Shown: positions 25,619 to 34,410 of the stretch, in pieces
How the letters are laid out: every line of letters begins with the position of its first letter
How positions within the stretch are numbered: position 1 is the stretch's first letter
Assembly (NCBI GenBank): GCA_934131695.1
Contig: CAKOZV010000001.1
Coordinates: 62,001-126,000 of the forward strand
Origin: an uncultured Bacilli bacterium
GTDB taxonomy: Bacteria; Bacillota_I; Bacilli_A; RF39; UBA660
Direction of reading: 5' to 3'
Length of the DNA stretch: 64,000 nt
Translations under genes and position numbers: made by a program
The notes under the pieces: generated by a model
Told to the model about the DNA's origin: nothing
The model's database searches: none
What the model saw: only the letters and a program-made list of their open reading frames with translations

Positions 25619-26826
25619 TGCTAGAAGAATTAACTGAAAAAGAGTTTCAAGACTTTTCAAAAAAACACCCATTAAGAAATTTTATGGAAACAGTAGAAAT
25701 AGGTAATCTTAGGAGGAAAAATGGTTGGACTGTTAAATATATTGGCCTTAAAGAAAAGAAAAAAATAGTAGGAGCAACAATGCTTCTTTCTAGGAAAAGA
25801 CATTTTAATATGAATGAATTTTATGCTTTAAGAGGGCCACTACTTGATTATAGTAATGATAATCAGGTAGAAACATTTTTGAAAGAGTTGAAAGACTATG
25901 TTAAAAAGAATAATGGTTACTGTCTAAGGATTGATCCGTACCTTCCTATTAGAAGATATGATAATGATAAAGAACTAGAAGTTCCAAAGACAAACATACT
26001 TAAAATACTTGAAACATTAAAGTTTAAGAAAAGTGAAAAACAAGAACAAGTTTCTTCTATGTATGTCCTTGATTTGGAAGGGAAAAGTGAAGATGATGTT
26101 TTAAAGGAAATGAAACCTAATACTAGAAATATTATTCGTAAGAATATTAAAACAGGTATTGAGGTGTCAGAATTAAAAAAAGATGAGTTAGAAAACTTCT
26201 ATGAGATAATGCTTGAAACGGGTAAACGTAAAGGATTTAGAGTAAGAAACATTGCTTATTATGAAAATATGTATGATTTATTTTCTAAGAAAAAAGAAAT
26301 TAAGTATTTAGTTACTAGACTAGATCTTAACAGGTATATCAGTTTATTAAATGAAGAAATAGAAGAAAATACTAAAAAGAAAGAAGCTTTATCTGATTCT
26401 AGATGTAATGATGGTAAGAGAAAGAGTTTTGATGAGACTATTAATTCATTAAAGAAAAAGGTAGATATAGCCAAACAGCAAAAAAAAGAAAAAGGATTAT
26501 CAATTATTACACTTGCTGGATCTATGTTTATTATGACTGATCCAGAAATAGTTTATCTATCTAGTGGTAATTATGAAAAATATTTAATGTATAATTCCCA
26601 GTATTTGATTCAGTGGGAAATGATTAAGTATGCAATAGAACATGGCTATAAAAGATACAATTTCTATGGTACACCTACAACTAATAAAGATGATAAAACT
26701 TATGGTATTTATCAGTTTAAAGCCAGCTTTAATGGATATATGGAAGAATTATTAGGCGAATATGAAGTTGGTACATCTTTAGTTTATTATCTTGTAAAAC
26801 TAATTCATAAAATAAAAAAGTCATAG
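25618..26826 (+). CDS. FemX-type peptidoglycan bridge aminoacyltransferase
   Basis: Second FemABX protein (402 residues). Features are FMETVEIGNLRRKNGW, EMKPNTRNIIRKNIKTGIEV (the Fem core), a coiled-coil arm near 245-290 (ISLLNEEIEENTKKKEA), and the C-terminal YKRYNFYGTPTTNKDDKTYGIYQFKASFNGY. The start codon overlaps the flippase stop (TAATG), indicating translational coupling. Two FemX genes suggest a cross-bridge of two or more residues, or two different amino acids. Confidence 0.92.
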   Translation: MLEELTEKEFQDFSKKHPLRNFMETVEIGNLRRKNGWTVKYIGLKEKKKIVGATMLLSRKRHFNMNEFYALRGPLLDYSNDNQVETFLKELKDYVKKNNGYCLRIDPYLPIRRYDNDKELEVPKTNILKILETLKFKKSEKQEQVSSMYVLDLEGKSEDDVLKEMKPNTRNIIRKNIKTGIEVSELKKDELENFYEIMLETGKRKGFRVRNIAYYENMYDLFSKKKEIKYLVTRLDLNRYISLLNEEIEENTKKKEALSDSRCNDGKRKSFDETINSLKKKVDIAKQQKKEKGLSIITLAGSMFIMTDPEIVYLSSGNYEKYLMYNSQYLIQWEMIKYAIEHGYKRYNFYGTPTTNKDDKTYGIYQFKASFNGYMEELLGEYEVGTSLVYYLVKLIHKIKKS

Positions 26827-26843
26827 ATTATTCTATGGCTTTT
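26816..26843. terminator. Shared terminator between convergent genes
   Basis: An 11-bp stem AAAAGTCATAG / CTATGGCTTTT (one G-U pair) with a 6-base loop lies at the meeting point of the FemX gene and the minus-strand surface protein gene. Confidence 0.75.
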
Positions 26844-27582
26844 GTGTTGTATCAGTTTGCGTTGTTGTGCTTTGACTAGGCACAGTAGTTACTGTTCCAT
26901 CAGTAGTAGACTTATCTTTATTATCAGTAGTAGTATTATCACCAGTTGATAAGATATTATTTTCTTGATCTTCTGTTACTGTAATATTAGCTGTATAAAT
27001 ACTATTATTATAAGTTACTGTATATTGATAAGTTCCAGGTTTATTAATATCAACTTCAGAAAAATTGAATTTTAACAAAGCTTTGATTTCATCAGTTAAA
27101 GGATTAGGCTCAGTAATATAATCAGCTGGATTAGTTGATAGAGCAGTTCCTTTCTTAATAGTAAATGATTTTATTGATATAGTATCAACTTGATTAGTAG
27201 GAGCTATTTTTTCAATTACTTTTATAGTACCTTCAAACTCTTTCTTTTTATAATAAACCTTGTATTTATAAGTACCTACTTCTTTAACATTAACACTACT
27301 AGTGTCAAGTTTTAAATTAGCTAATACCTCATCACTAACCGTTTCATCTAAATAATCGGCTATTTTTATACTAAGTGGTGTATTAGTTTCAATCTCAAAG
27401 TTTTTAAGCTTTATATTAAAATCAGCTTTCTCATTATCTTGCATTTTCTGTGATACCACTAGTGCAATAGTCTGATTATTACTCTCTTGATCTAATTTGG
27501 AATAAAGGCATCCACATGAGATACAAAGTATTCCTAATAGGGTAAAAGAAGAAACGACTATTAAACGGATTTTCTTATCCAT
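26833..27582 (-). CDS. Surface protein with two Ig-like β-sandwich repeats
   Basis: Protein of 249 residues. The N-terminal hydrophobic segment (7-27, with LCISCGC at its end) acts as a membrane anchor or signal peptide; a lipobox cannot be excluded. Two related domains of about 65 residues follow (about 57-125 and 133-205), each with a pattern like KSFTIKKGTALSTNPADYI ending in GTYQYTVTYNN, as in DUF5011-type Ig-like domains. A Thr/Ser/Asp-rich tail ends it. It likely binds or spaces something at the cell surface. Confidence 0.78.
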   Translation of the reverse strand: MDKKIRLIVVSSFTLLGILCISCGCLYSKLDQESNNQTIALVVSQKMQDNEKADFNIKLKNFEIETNTPLSIKIADYLDETVSDEVLANLKLDTSSVNVKEVGTYKYKVYYKKKEFEGTIKVIEKIAPTNQVDTISIKSFTIKKGTALSTNPADYITEPNPLTDEIKALLKFNFSEVDINKPGTYQYTVTYNNSIYTANITVTEDQENNILSTGDNTTTDNKDKSTTDGTVTTVPSQSTTTQTDTTQKP

Positions 27583-27643
27583 TTATAATCCCACCTTTTC
27601 TATCTTATTTACATTATATGATAGATTTTTTTCTGTGGCAAGT

Positions 27644-27671
27644 AAAAAATCTAATTCTTTTTGGAATTAGA
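27644..27671 (-). terminator. Terminator of the patatin / radical SAM operon
   Basis: Perfect minus-strand stem TCTAATTC / GAATTAGA followed by six T. It overlaps the stop codon of the radical SAM gene. Confidence 0.85.
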
Positions 27672-28602
27672 CATTGTCGCCTTGATAGATATTATCTTTT
27701 ACCATCTTTTTATCTATCTCATTTAAAACTTCAAATTTCTTTAAAAGCCAAGTAGGTTCTATTAAATCTTCCTTTTTAGGATCCCCGGTTATTCTATGAA
27801 TTACTATCTCTTTTCTTAAATAAGTTAATTGTTTTACGGTGATATTTACATATTCATCTCTTGTTAATACTTTGAAAGGATGATTTTTATACATTATTTC
27901 TAGCGGAGTATCCTTTAGAATATGAAGCATATGTATTTTTATCCCTTGTATATCTAATTTGTTTAAATATTTAACGGTATTTAGCATATCTCTTTCAGTC
28001 TCATAAGGTAATCCATTTATGATGTGGATAACGACATTAATATTTCTAGCTCTTAATTTTTTTACCATGGATTCAAACTCTTCAACAGTTTCGCCTCTAT
28101 TAATTAACTTTAAAGTTTCTTTCTTACTAGATTGTAATCCAAGCTCTACTTGTAAATAACATCTTTTACTAATTGACTCTAAATAGTCAAGACACGGATC
28201 ACTTATAGAATCACTTCTAGTAGCAATGGCAAGTCCTACACAGTCTTTATGATTTATAAATGGCTCAAAGTAACTCTTTAAAATATCAACACTAGCATAA
28301 GTATTAGTCCTTGCTTGAAAGTAAGCAATAAATTTAGCATTAGGCCACTTGCTTTGCATCATCTTTTTACCTTTGATAAATTGTAACATTAAACTGTCGT
28401 TTATGTCACCAGCAAAGTCACCACTACCAGACTTAGAACAAAAAATACAACCACCATAACTTTTTTTACCATCAATATTAGGACAAGAAAAGTTAGCATT
28501 TAAACTAACTTTAGCAATTTTACAACCAAACTTATGTTGATAAAAGTAAGTTAAAGTATGATATCTTTTATTATCAATGGTGTAAGGAAACTTATTCTCC
28601 AT
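27667..28602 (-). CDS. TIGR01212/YhcC-type radical SAM protein
   Basis: Protein of 311 residues. The [4Fe-4S] cluster site is the family's unusual form: CPNIDGKKSYGGCIFCS (Cys, then Cys-x2-Cys), which matches YhcC/YtqA rather than the plain CxxxCxxC. Further signatures are FIAYFQARTNTYA, LAIATRSDSISD, the QVELGLQS strand and HIINGLPYET. The reaction is not established for the family; roles in tRNA or anaerobic metabolism have been suggested. The ATG at 28602 has GGGTG 6 bases upstream; a GTG at 28611 is possible. It overlaps the patatin gene end, so it is co-transcribed. Confidence 0.9.
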   Translation of the reverse strand: MENKFPYTIDNKRYHTLTYFYQHKFGCKIAKVSLNANFSCPNIDGKKSYGGCIFCSKSGSGDFAGDINDSLMLQFIKGKKMMQSKWPNAKFIAYFQARTNTYASVDILKSYFEPFINHKDCVGLAIATRSDSISDPCLDYLESISKRCYLQVELGLQSSKKETLKLINRGETVEEFESMVKKLRARNINVVIHIINGLPYETERDMLNTVKYLNKLDIQGIKIHMLHILKDTPLEIMYKNHPFKVLTRDEYVNITVKQLTYLRKEIVIHRITGDPKKEDLIEPTWLLKKFEVLNEIDKKMVKDNIYQGDNV

Positions 28603-29746
28603 AACTAACACCCATATAAGATAATAATAAAGCTTGTTTATAATTTTTAGAAAAGAAAATACTAAGAGCTTTATTTTCCTTCTTATTATTAGTTATATTT
28701 CTTAAGAAAAATAGTGTTATTAATTTAGAGTTAACAGCTTTAGATATTTTTTTACTCTTAATTTGTTTTTCAATTTCTTTAGTTATTTTTTCACAGGAAT
28801 TAGTTTTATCTTTTATTATTCTAAAATAATTATTTAAATAGTAAATTGAGTCTTCTCTTAAATTAAACTCCTTACCAATATCTTCGATTAATTTCAACAA
28901 TTGCTTTTTTGTTAGATTAGTATCTAATAATTCAGAAAGGATATTATTATTTCTTTCGTAAAATTTAATTATTTCATTTTTTTTAAATGTAAAGTAATCG
29001 CCATCTAATCTATCAAATGCTTTCATTGTGTCATTATAACCAAAATTCATATTTATTCTAGCTTGCTTACTATTAAAGTCTAAAAAGAAAGATATTTTAT
29101 TCTTTGGCTTTATATAAGTTGCCTTTATATTTCCTTTTGGTAGTTTCTTTAGTCCTGGTGCTCTAAGATCAACGATTATAGCCTCTGTAGCACCTAATTC
29201 TATAGCAAGATTAACTGGCAAATTATCATAAAAACCGCCATCAATATATCTTTCACCATCAATATTTTTCATTTGAAAAGCAGGATAACAAGTAGCAGAA
29301 GCCATTAAGTAATCAATAAGTTTATCCTCAGCAATATCTTTTTTGGAAATAACTAGAGGTTTCTTAGTAGAAAAGTTATAAGTAACTAAACCATAATTAA
29401 TTCTTGAATTATAAAACTTTTTCTTATTAACACATTTATTGATGATATTTTCAATTTTCTTAATATCCATACCACCGTTTTTAATAAAGTTATCACCATA
29501 AAGTTTCAAAATATCAATTTTAGTATCATTTTTAGGTCCTTGTTCGAATAAATATTGAAGACTTAATTTATTCCAAATATATAAAGCCCTGAAATAGGTG
29601 TTTTGAGTCATAAGAGCTCCATTTAATGCCCCAATAGAGGTTCCTGTAACAATATCATATTTAATATGCATTTTTCTAAGGGCTTTCCAAACTCCTATTT
29701 CATAACTACCTTTGCTTCCTCCACCTGATAGTACCACAGCACGCAT
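28592..29746 (-). CDS. Patatin-like phospholipase
   Basis: Protein of 384 residues with a Ser-Asp dyad hydrolase domain at about 3-200: oxyanion GGGSKG, nucleophile elbow GTSIG (Ser near 38) and catalytic DGG in RYIDGGFYDNLP. It should cleave acyl chains from lipids. The C-terminal 180 residues are Lys/Asn/Ile-rich helices without a known domain. There is no signal peptide, so it is cytosolic or peripheral. AAAGGAGTGG precedes the ATG. It is first in a two-gene operon with the radical SAM protein. Confidence 0.92.
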   Translation of the reverse strand: MRAVVLSGGGSKGSYEIGVWKALRKMHIKYDIVTGTSIGALNGALMTQNTYFRALYIWNKLSLQYLFEQGPKNDTKIDILKLYGDNFIKNGGMDIKKIENIINKCVNKKKFYNSRINYGLVTYNFSTKKPLVISKKDIAEDKLIDYLMASATCYPAFQMKNIDGERYIDGGFYDNLPVNLAIELGATEAIIVDLRAPGLKKLPKGNIKATYIKPKNKISFFLDFNSKQARINMNFGYNDTMKAFDRLDGDYFTFKKNEIIKFYERNNNILSELLDTNLTKKQLLKLIEDIGKEFNLREDSIYYLNNYFRIIKDKTNSCEKITKEIEKQIKSKKISKAVNSKLITLFFLRNITNNKKENKALSIFFSKNYKQALLLSYMGVSYGE

Positions 29747-29828
29747 AAAACCACTCCTTTAAAATTTGCACTTATTATAACAGAAAGTAGGGCAAAAGTC
29801 CATTATTTAGAAGCATGTTAATTTAAAT

Positions 29829-29857
29829 TTGACAAGGAAATTAAATAATGGTAGTCT
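29829..29857 (+). promoter_or_regulatory. Promoter upstream of the 29969 gene
   Basis: TTGACA (29829-29834), 17 bases ending TGG, TAGTCT (29852-29857). The predicted RNA would run into a terminator-like hairpin (29921-29946) before the coding region. Confidence 0.6.
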
Positions 29858-29920
29858 ATTTTAGCGGAATTATTTCTATATACGATTACAATATGGATAT
29901 AAAACCAATGATGAAAATAT

Positions 29921-29946
29921 AAAAGAACTAAATAGTTTCTTTTTTT
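29921..29946 (+). terminator. Terminator-like hairpin in the leader (possible attenuator)
   Basis: AAGAACT / AGTTTCTT stem (one bulge), loop AAAT, then seven T. It lies only about 23 bases before the ATG at 29969 and downstream of a good promoter. It therefore looks like an attenuator or the end of a roughly 80-nt RNA. Confidence 0.5.
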
Positions 29947-29968
29947 GTGTAAGAAAAGGAGTGATTGG

Positions 29969-30622
29969 ATGCAGTTTGGTTATGGAGATGCAGATTTAGG
30001 AAGATTAATTAAAGAATATGAAGTTATAAGTAATGATGAAATAGTTATTACTTTTTTAGACGGTAGTAGGTATATTACTCCTAATACTAAAGAAAATGAA
30101 AAGAAGATACTAGAAACAATGTTACAACAAGCGAAAGAAAGAAATGAAAGTATAGATTTAGTTAGTAAAAAAAGTGATAGAGCAACTAATTTTGCTTTAA
30201 TAAGCCTATTATTTTGTCTTGATATTACTAAGCCATATGATTCTATCACTGTGAAAACGCTTGGTTTAATGACTAAAATAACAGCTTTATGCTATTTTCT
30301 TTTTAAAGAAACAGATCGTTCAATTAGATTTGAAGAATACGAAAAGTATAATATTTATCTACAAAATAAAGATAAAATAGAAAGTTTAGATGAAATAGTA
30401 GTTTTTGCTGGAATAGATAATGATGATTTAGAACTTAATATAAATACGTTAGACTTGTATAGTTTAAAAGAATTAAAGAGAATAAGAGCTAATATTAAAA
30501 AAGAGGAGACTTTTTCTTCTTTACCAAAAGATACTATAAAAATACTTAACAAGAGATTCCCTAATCATGTTTTTCAAAAGAGAAAAATGGATGAGACTCA
30601 TCTAGAAGATAAAGTAAAGTAA
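29969..30622 (+). CDS. Hypothetical membrane-associated protein (217 aa)
   Basis: No recognised domain. One or two hydrophobic segments near residues 65-110 (FALISLLFCLDI, ITALCYFLF) suggest a membrane hairpin. The N-terminal 60 residues and the C-terminal part are charged and cytosolic in character (LDGSRYITPNTKENEKK; LNINTLDLYSLKELKRIR). AAGGAG lies 8 bases before the ATG. The function is unknown. Confidence 0.65.
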   Translation: MQFGYGDADLGRLIKEYEVISNDEIVITFLDGSRYITPNTKENEKKILETMLQQAKERNESIDLVSKKSDRATNFALISLLFCLDITKPYDSITVKTLGLMTKITALCYFLFKETDRSIRFEEYEKYNIYLQNKDKIESLDEIVVFAGIDNDDLELNINTLDLYSLKELKRIRANIKKEETFSSLPKDTIKILNKRFPNHVFQKRKMDETHLEDKVK

Positions 30623-30633
30623 TAGAAAAATAA

Positions 30634-30680
30634 AAAACATTAATCAAGAAAATTGTCAAATAGTATTGATGAGTTTTTTT
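30634..30680 (+). terminator. Imperfect terminator
   Basis: AAAAC paired with GTTTT and ATCAA paired with TTGAT across an internal loop, then T7. It ends the preceding gene and partly overlaps the next promoter. Confidence 0.45.
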
Positions 30681-30695
30681 GATTTTTGGTATAAT
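30666..30695 (+). promoter_or_regulatory. Promoter of the VanY-like gene
   Basis: TTGATG (30666-30671), 18 bases ending TGG, TATAAT (30690-30695). Confidence 0.6.
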
Positions 30696-30719
30696 TAATC
30701 TAAGAGTAGGTGGTAGTAA

Positions 30720-31850
30720 TTGAAAACTAAAAAATTAAAATTAAAAAAAGAAGTAACAGACGTTGGTAAATATATATTGATTGGGTTAGTAATTTTAATC
30801 GCTATTTTCCTCTTTCTTTTTACGAAAAAAGTAAACCTACAAAAATTAGGATATAGTAAAAAAGCATCAAGTGTAATAGTTAGAAAACTAAAATGGAATA
30901 AGGTTAAAGAAGTTGGAAAAAATAAGACTTTAAATGCCGCTTTTGAAAGTAATGATTATAAAGAAGAAAATTTTGACCATTATAAGAATATAGAGTATCA
31001 ACCATTAAAGGATATAATTCCAAGTATTAATAACTTGATAAAGAAAGGTTATACCGATGGTCAGATATCTTTGATACTAGCAAGAGGCAATAATAGTGAA
31101 GTAAAAGAATTTGCTAAAAGAGGTAAAGTTAAATATTTAGATGAATTCTTTTCTGTAGATTATTCGCATCTATCTAAATATGATAGATATGTAGCTTATC
31201 AAAATAGGGAAAATGATACTGCTGATATTACTGTTTTAAATGTTGAACTTGACTTTGATAAGGATGAATATCAAGATGTAGAAGTGATTGATAAGTTTTC
31301 TCCTAATGTTTTAGTTAATAAACATCATCAGTTAAGTAGTAAGTATGTACCAAAAGATTTAATAAACTTTCAAAGTGATGATGTAAAAGGTACTAGTAAG
31401 ATAAGAGCTAATAAAGAAGTAGTAAATGCTTTTCATAAGATGCGGGAAGCGGCTAAAGAAGATGGTAAAGATATAGTAGTAAACTCAGGCTATAGAAGTT
31501 ATGCAGACCAAGAAGAGACTGTCTCTTACTATCAAAATGCTTATGGTGATAGTTATGTGGAAAAAAATATTGCTAAAGCAGGGTACTCTGAACATCAAAC
31601 AGGAATGTCTATAGATGTAGCTAGTAAAAATACTACTGTCTTTACTGATAGTGAAGAATATACTTGGATGATGGAAAATGCTTATAAGTATGGATTTATC
31701 TTACGTTATCCAAAATCTAAAGAAGATGTAACACTATATAAATGTGAACCATGGCATTATCGCTATGTTGGTACTAAAATAGCTAGTTATATAAAGAAAA
31801 ATAATATAACTTATGATGAATACTATGTTATGTTTTTACAACAAGACTGA
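30720..31850 (+). CDS. VanY/M15B family D-alanyl-D-alanine carboxypeptidase
   Basis: Membrane-anchored zinc peptidase of 376 residues that removes the terminal D-Ala from peptidoglycan stems. One membrane helix (about 19-38), a spacer domain (about 45-215), then the M15B core: VNSGYRSYADQ, the zinc motif SEHQTGMSIDV (SxHxxGxxxD) and EPWHYRYVG carrying the last zinc His. Translation starts at TTG 30720 with AGGTGG upstream; no suitable ATG exists nearby. It fits the wall-related neighbourhood. No VanR/S gene is adjacent here. Confidence 0.92.
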   Translation: MKTKKLKLKKEVTDVGKYILIGLVILIAIFLFLFTKKVNLQKLGYSKKASSVIVRKLKWNKVKEVGKNKTLNAAFESNDYKEENFDHYKNIEYQPLKDIIPSINNLIKKGYTDGQISLILARGNNSEVKEFAKRGKVKYLDEFFSVDYSHLSKYDRYVAYQNRENDTADITVLNVELDFDKDEYQDVEVIDKFSPNVLVNKHHQLSSKYVPKDLINFQSDDVKGTSKIRANKEVVNAFHKMREAAKEDGKDIVVNSGYRSYADQEETVSYYQNAYGDSYVEKNIAKAGYSEHQTGMSIDVASKNTTVFTDSEEYTWMMENAYKYGFILRYPKSKEDVTLYKCEPWHYRYVGTKIASYIKKNNITYDEYYVMFLQQD

Positions 31851-31891
31851 TTTGTGTTATTATAAAATAAAGAATAGAAAGGATGATATAA

Positions 31892-34318
31892 ATGTATCCA
31901 CTAGGTAAACAGTTTAGAATGGATTTAACTAAATCTAAAAGTGATGAAAAATGTATTGTTAAAGGTGATAAGTATCGTTTTACTATCCTTAGTGAAAGAC
32001 TTATTAGACTTGAATATAATGTAAATGGCCATTTTGTAGATAAGCCTAGTCAGTTTGCTTTATATCGTTCTTTTAATTATCCTAATTATCAGGTAAAACA
32101 AGATAGTAAATTCTTAGAAATTACTACTAATTACTTTAGACTTACTTATGTTAAGGAAATGCCTTTTACTGGTAGTAAAGTAGACCCTATGAAAAACTTA
32201 AAGATAACACTTCTTAGTAGTAAAAATGAAAATGAAAATAGAGATTGGTATTATGGTCATCCTGAAGTTAGAAATATGAATGGTAATATGATAAGTGAAG
32301 ATATTACTATTCCAAGTAATTTAAAAAGAGGACTTTATTCCTTAGAAGGATTTTCTTCTATTGATGACTCTAATAGTTTATTATTTTTAGAAGATGGAAC
32401 CTTTGAACAAAGAGAAAATGGTAGTATTGATATATATGTATTTATGTATAATAAGGACTTTTCTTTAGCTCTTAGTGATTATTTTAAATTAACAGGTAAT
32501 CCTTCACTTATCCCCAGATATGCTTTAGGCAACTGGTGGAGTAGAAATACTACATATGACCCTGATAAGATTATGGATACTATTAGTCATTTTGAAAGAA
32601 GGAAAGTACCACTTGCTATCTTTCTTTTAGATAAAGACTGGCATTATCGTAATATTGGCAATAATAAAAATCTTCATACTGGCTTTACCTTCAATGCTAA
32701 GTTATTTCCTAAACCAAAAGAATTTATTGACACCTTACATGAGCACAATGTTAGAGTTGGTTTAGAAATAGATCCTACAGAAGGAATCTACCCTCATGAA
32801 GCTTATTATCAGCAAGCCTGTCAATATCTTGATATAAAAGATAATACCATAATAAAATTTGATCCATTAAATCCTAAACTATTAGATATTTACTTTAAAT
32901 TATTTCTTCATCCATTAGAAAGTATGGGAGTGGATTTCTTCTTTCATGACTATAAAGGCGATAACCAAGCTTTAAAATTATTAGCATATAATCATTATAA
33001 CTATTTAGATTCAGGAAGAAATCCCGCTAAGCGTAGTTTAATTTTAGCAAGAAATGGTATATATGCCCCTCATAGATATCCGGTTTTGTATGCTGGTAGT
33101 AGTGAAGTATCTTGGGATGGTTTAAGAGAAATATCAGCTAGTACTTTAAGTGCTAGTAACATAGGTGTATCATTTTGGAGTCATGATGTTGGTGGTAACC
33201 ATGGTGGTATAGAGGAAAGTGAATTATACCTTCGTTATGTGGAACTAGGATGTTTTAGTCCGATATTAAGATTTCATGCAGCAAGAGGAGTTTACTATAA
33301 AAGGGAGCCATGGCGTTGGGATATAAAGACAGAAACTATTGCTAATGATTATTTAAGATTAAGACATCGTTTAATACCATATCTATATACAGAATGTTAT
33401 CACTATTATAAAGATGGTAAATGTCTTGTAGAACCGTTCTATTACCAGTATCCTTGGGTAATAGATGATAATAAATATAAGTATCAATATTTCTTTGGAA
33501 AGGAACTGCTAGTATGTCCTATTCTTAAAAAGAAAGAAGTTACTATGAACCGTACTATTCATGAGTTTTATATCCCTGAAGGTATTTGGTATGACTTTAA
33601 GACAGGAAAAAAATTTCCAGGTGCTAAAAAGTATGTATCTTTCTTCCGTGAAGAAGATTATCCGGTATTCGCTAAGAGTGGAGCAATTATACCACTATCT
33701 AATAGGAGTGATAGAAATAATATTGGTTTGCCGCTTGATCTTGAAATTCATATCTTCCCAGGAACTTCTAACGTCTATACTTTATATGAAGATGATGGAC
33801 TAACCTCATTATATAAAGAAGGACTATTCTTGAAAACAGATATAGATTACAACTACTTAAAAAATAACTATACTGTTATTGTTAGATCAGTAGAAGGTAA
33901 AAGTGGAGTAGTACCACAAAAGAGAAATTATCGTTTTAGATTTAGAAATACTAAGCAAGCAGAAGAGGTTAAAGCTTACTACAATGATAGAGAAATACCA
34001 ATCGCTTCTCAGTATATTGAAGATAATGACTTTGTAGTAGAAGTAAGAAAAGTTAATACTATTGGACAATTAACTCTAATGTGTCGTGGTAAAGATATTG
34101 AAATAGATGCTGTTCGTTTAATAAATGAGGATATCAATAGTATCTTAATGGACTTACAAATAGAAACTTACTTAAAAGAAAAAATAGCAGATATAATCTT
34201 TTCTGACTTACCAATAAAGAAGAAAAGAATTGCTATTAGAAAATTAAAACGTGATTCTTTATCAAAAGAATATATAAATCTATTCTTAAAATTATTAGAA
34301 TATATTGAACAAGTCTAG
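31892..34318 (+). CDS. Glycoside hydrolase family 31 protein
   Basis: Protein of 808 residues with the GH31 plan: N-terminal β-sandwich (about 20-200), a (β/α)8 barrel (about 215-560) and C-terminal β-domains. The nucleophile position reads DFFFHDYKGD (Asp near 353) and later motifs WSHDVGGNHGG and LRFHAARG are present. The usual general-acid segment GD...W reads AGSSEVSW near 401-408, so the expected acid/base Asp seems replaced by Ser. The family cleaves α-glucosides, α-xylosides or sulfoquinovosides. No signal peptide: cytosolic. AAAGGATG precedes the ATG. Confidence 0.88.
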   Translation: MYPLGKQFRMDLTKSKSDEKCIVKGDKYRFTILSERLIRLEYNVNGHFVDKPSQFALYRSFNYPNYQVKQDSKFLEITTNYFRLTYVKEMPFTGSKVDPMKNLKITLLSSKNENENRDWYYGHPEVRNMNGNMISEDITIPSNLKRGLYSLEGFSSIDDSNSLLFLEDGTFEQRENGSIDIYVFMYNKDFSLALSDYFKLTGNPSLIPRYALGNWWSRNTTYDPDKIMDTISHFERRKVPLAIFLLDKDWHYRNIGNNKNLHTGFTFNAKLFPKPKEFIDTLHEHNVRVGLEIDPTEGIYPHEAYYQQACQYLDIKDNTIIKFDPLNPKLLDIYFKLFLHPLESMGVDFFFHDYKGDNQALKLLAYNHYNYLDSGRNPAKRSLILARNGIYAPHRYPVLYAGSSEVSWDGLREISASTLSASNIGVSFWSHDVGGNHGGIEESELYLRYVELGCFSPILRFHAARGVYYKREPWRWDIKTETIANDYLRLRHRLIPYLYTECYHYYKDGKCLVEPFYYQYPWVIDDNKYKYQYFFGKELLVCPILKKKEVTMNRTIHEFYIPEGIWYDFKTGKKFPGAKKYVSFFREEDYPVFAKSGAIIPLSNRSDRNNIGLPLDLEIHIFPGTSNVYTLYEDDGLTSLYKEGLFLKTDIDYNYLKNNYTVIVRSVEGKSGVVPQKRNYRFRFRNTKQAEEVKAYYNDREIPIASQYIEDNDFVVEVRKVNTIGQLTLMCRGKDIEIDAVRLINEDINSILMDLQIETYLKEKIADIIFSDLPIKKKRIAIRKLKRDSLSKEYINLFLKLLEYIEQV

Positions 34319-34340
34319 GATAGGAATATCCTTTTCTTTT
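34317..34340 (+). terminator. Terminator after the GH31 gene
   Basis: AGGATA GGAA TATCCT followed by a T/C-rich tail, overlapping the stop codon. A nearly identical element ends the fic gene at 35235. Confidence 0.7.
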
Positions 34341-34410
34341 TTCTTTAATCCTACTAGAGACGAAAGTATGATATAATAATTTATGAGGAACCCATTAAGG
34401 AGTTGATATT

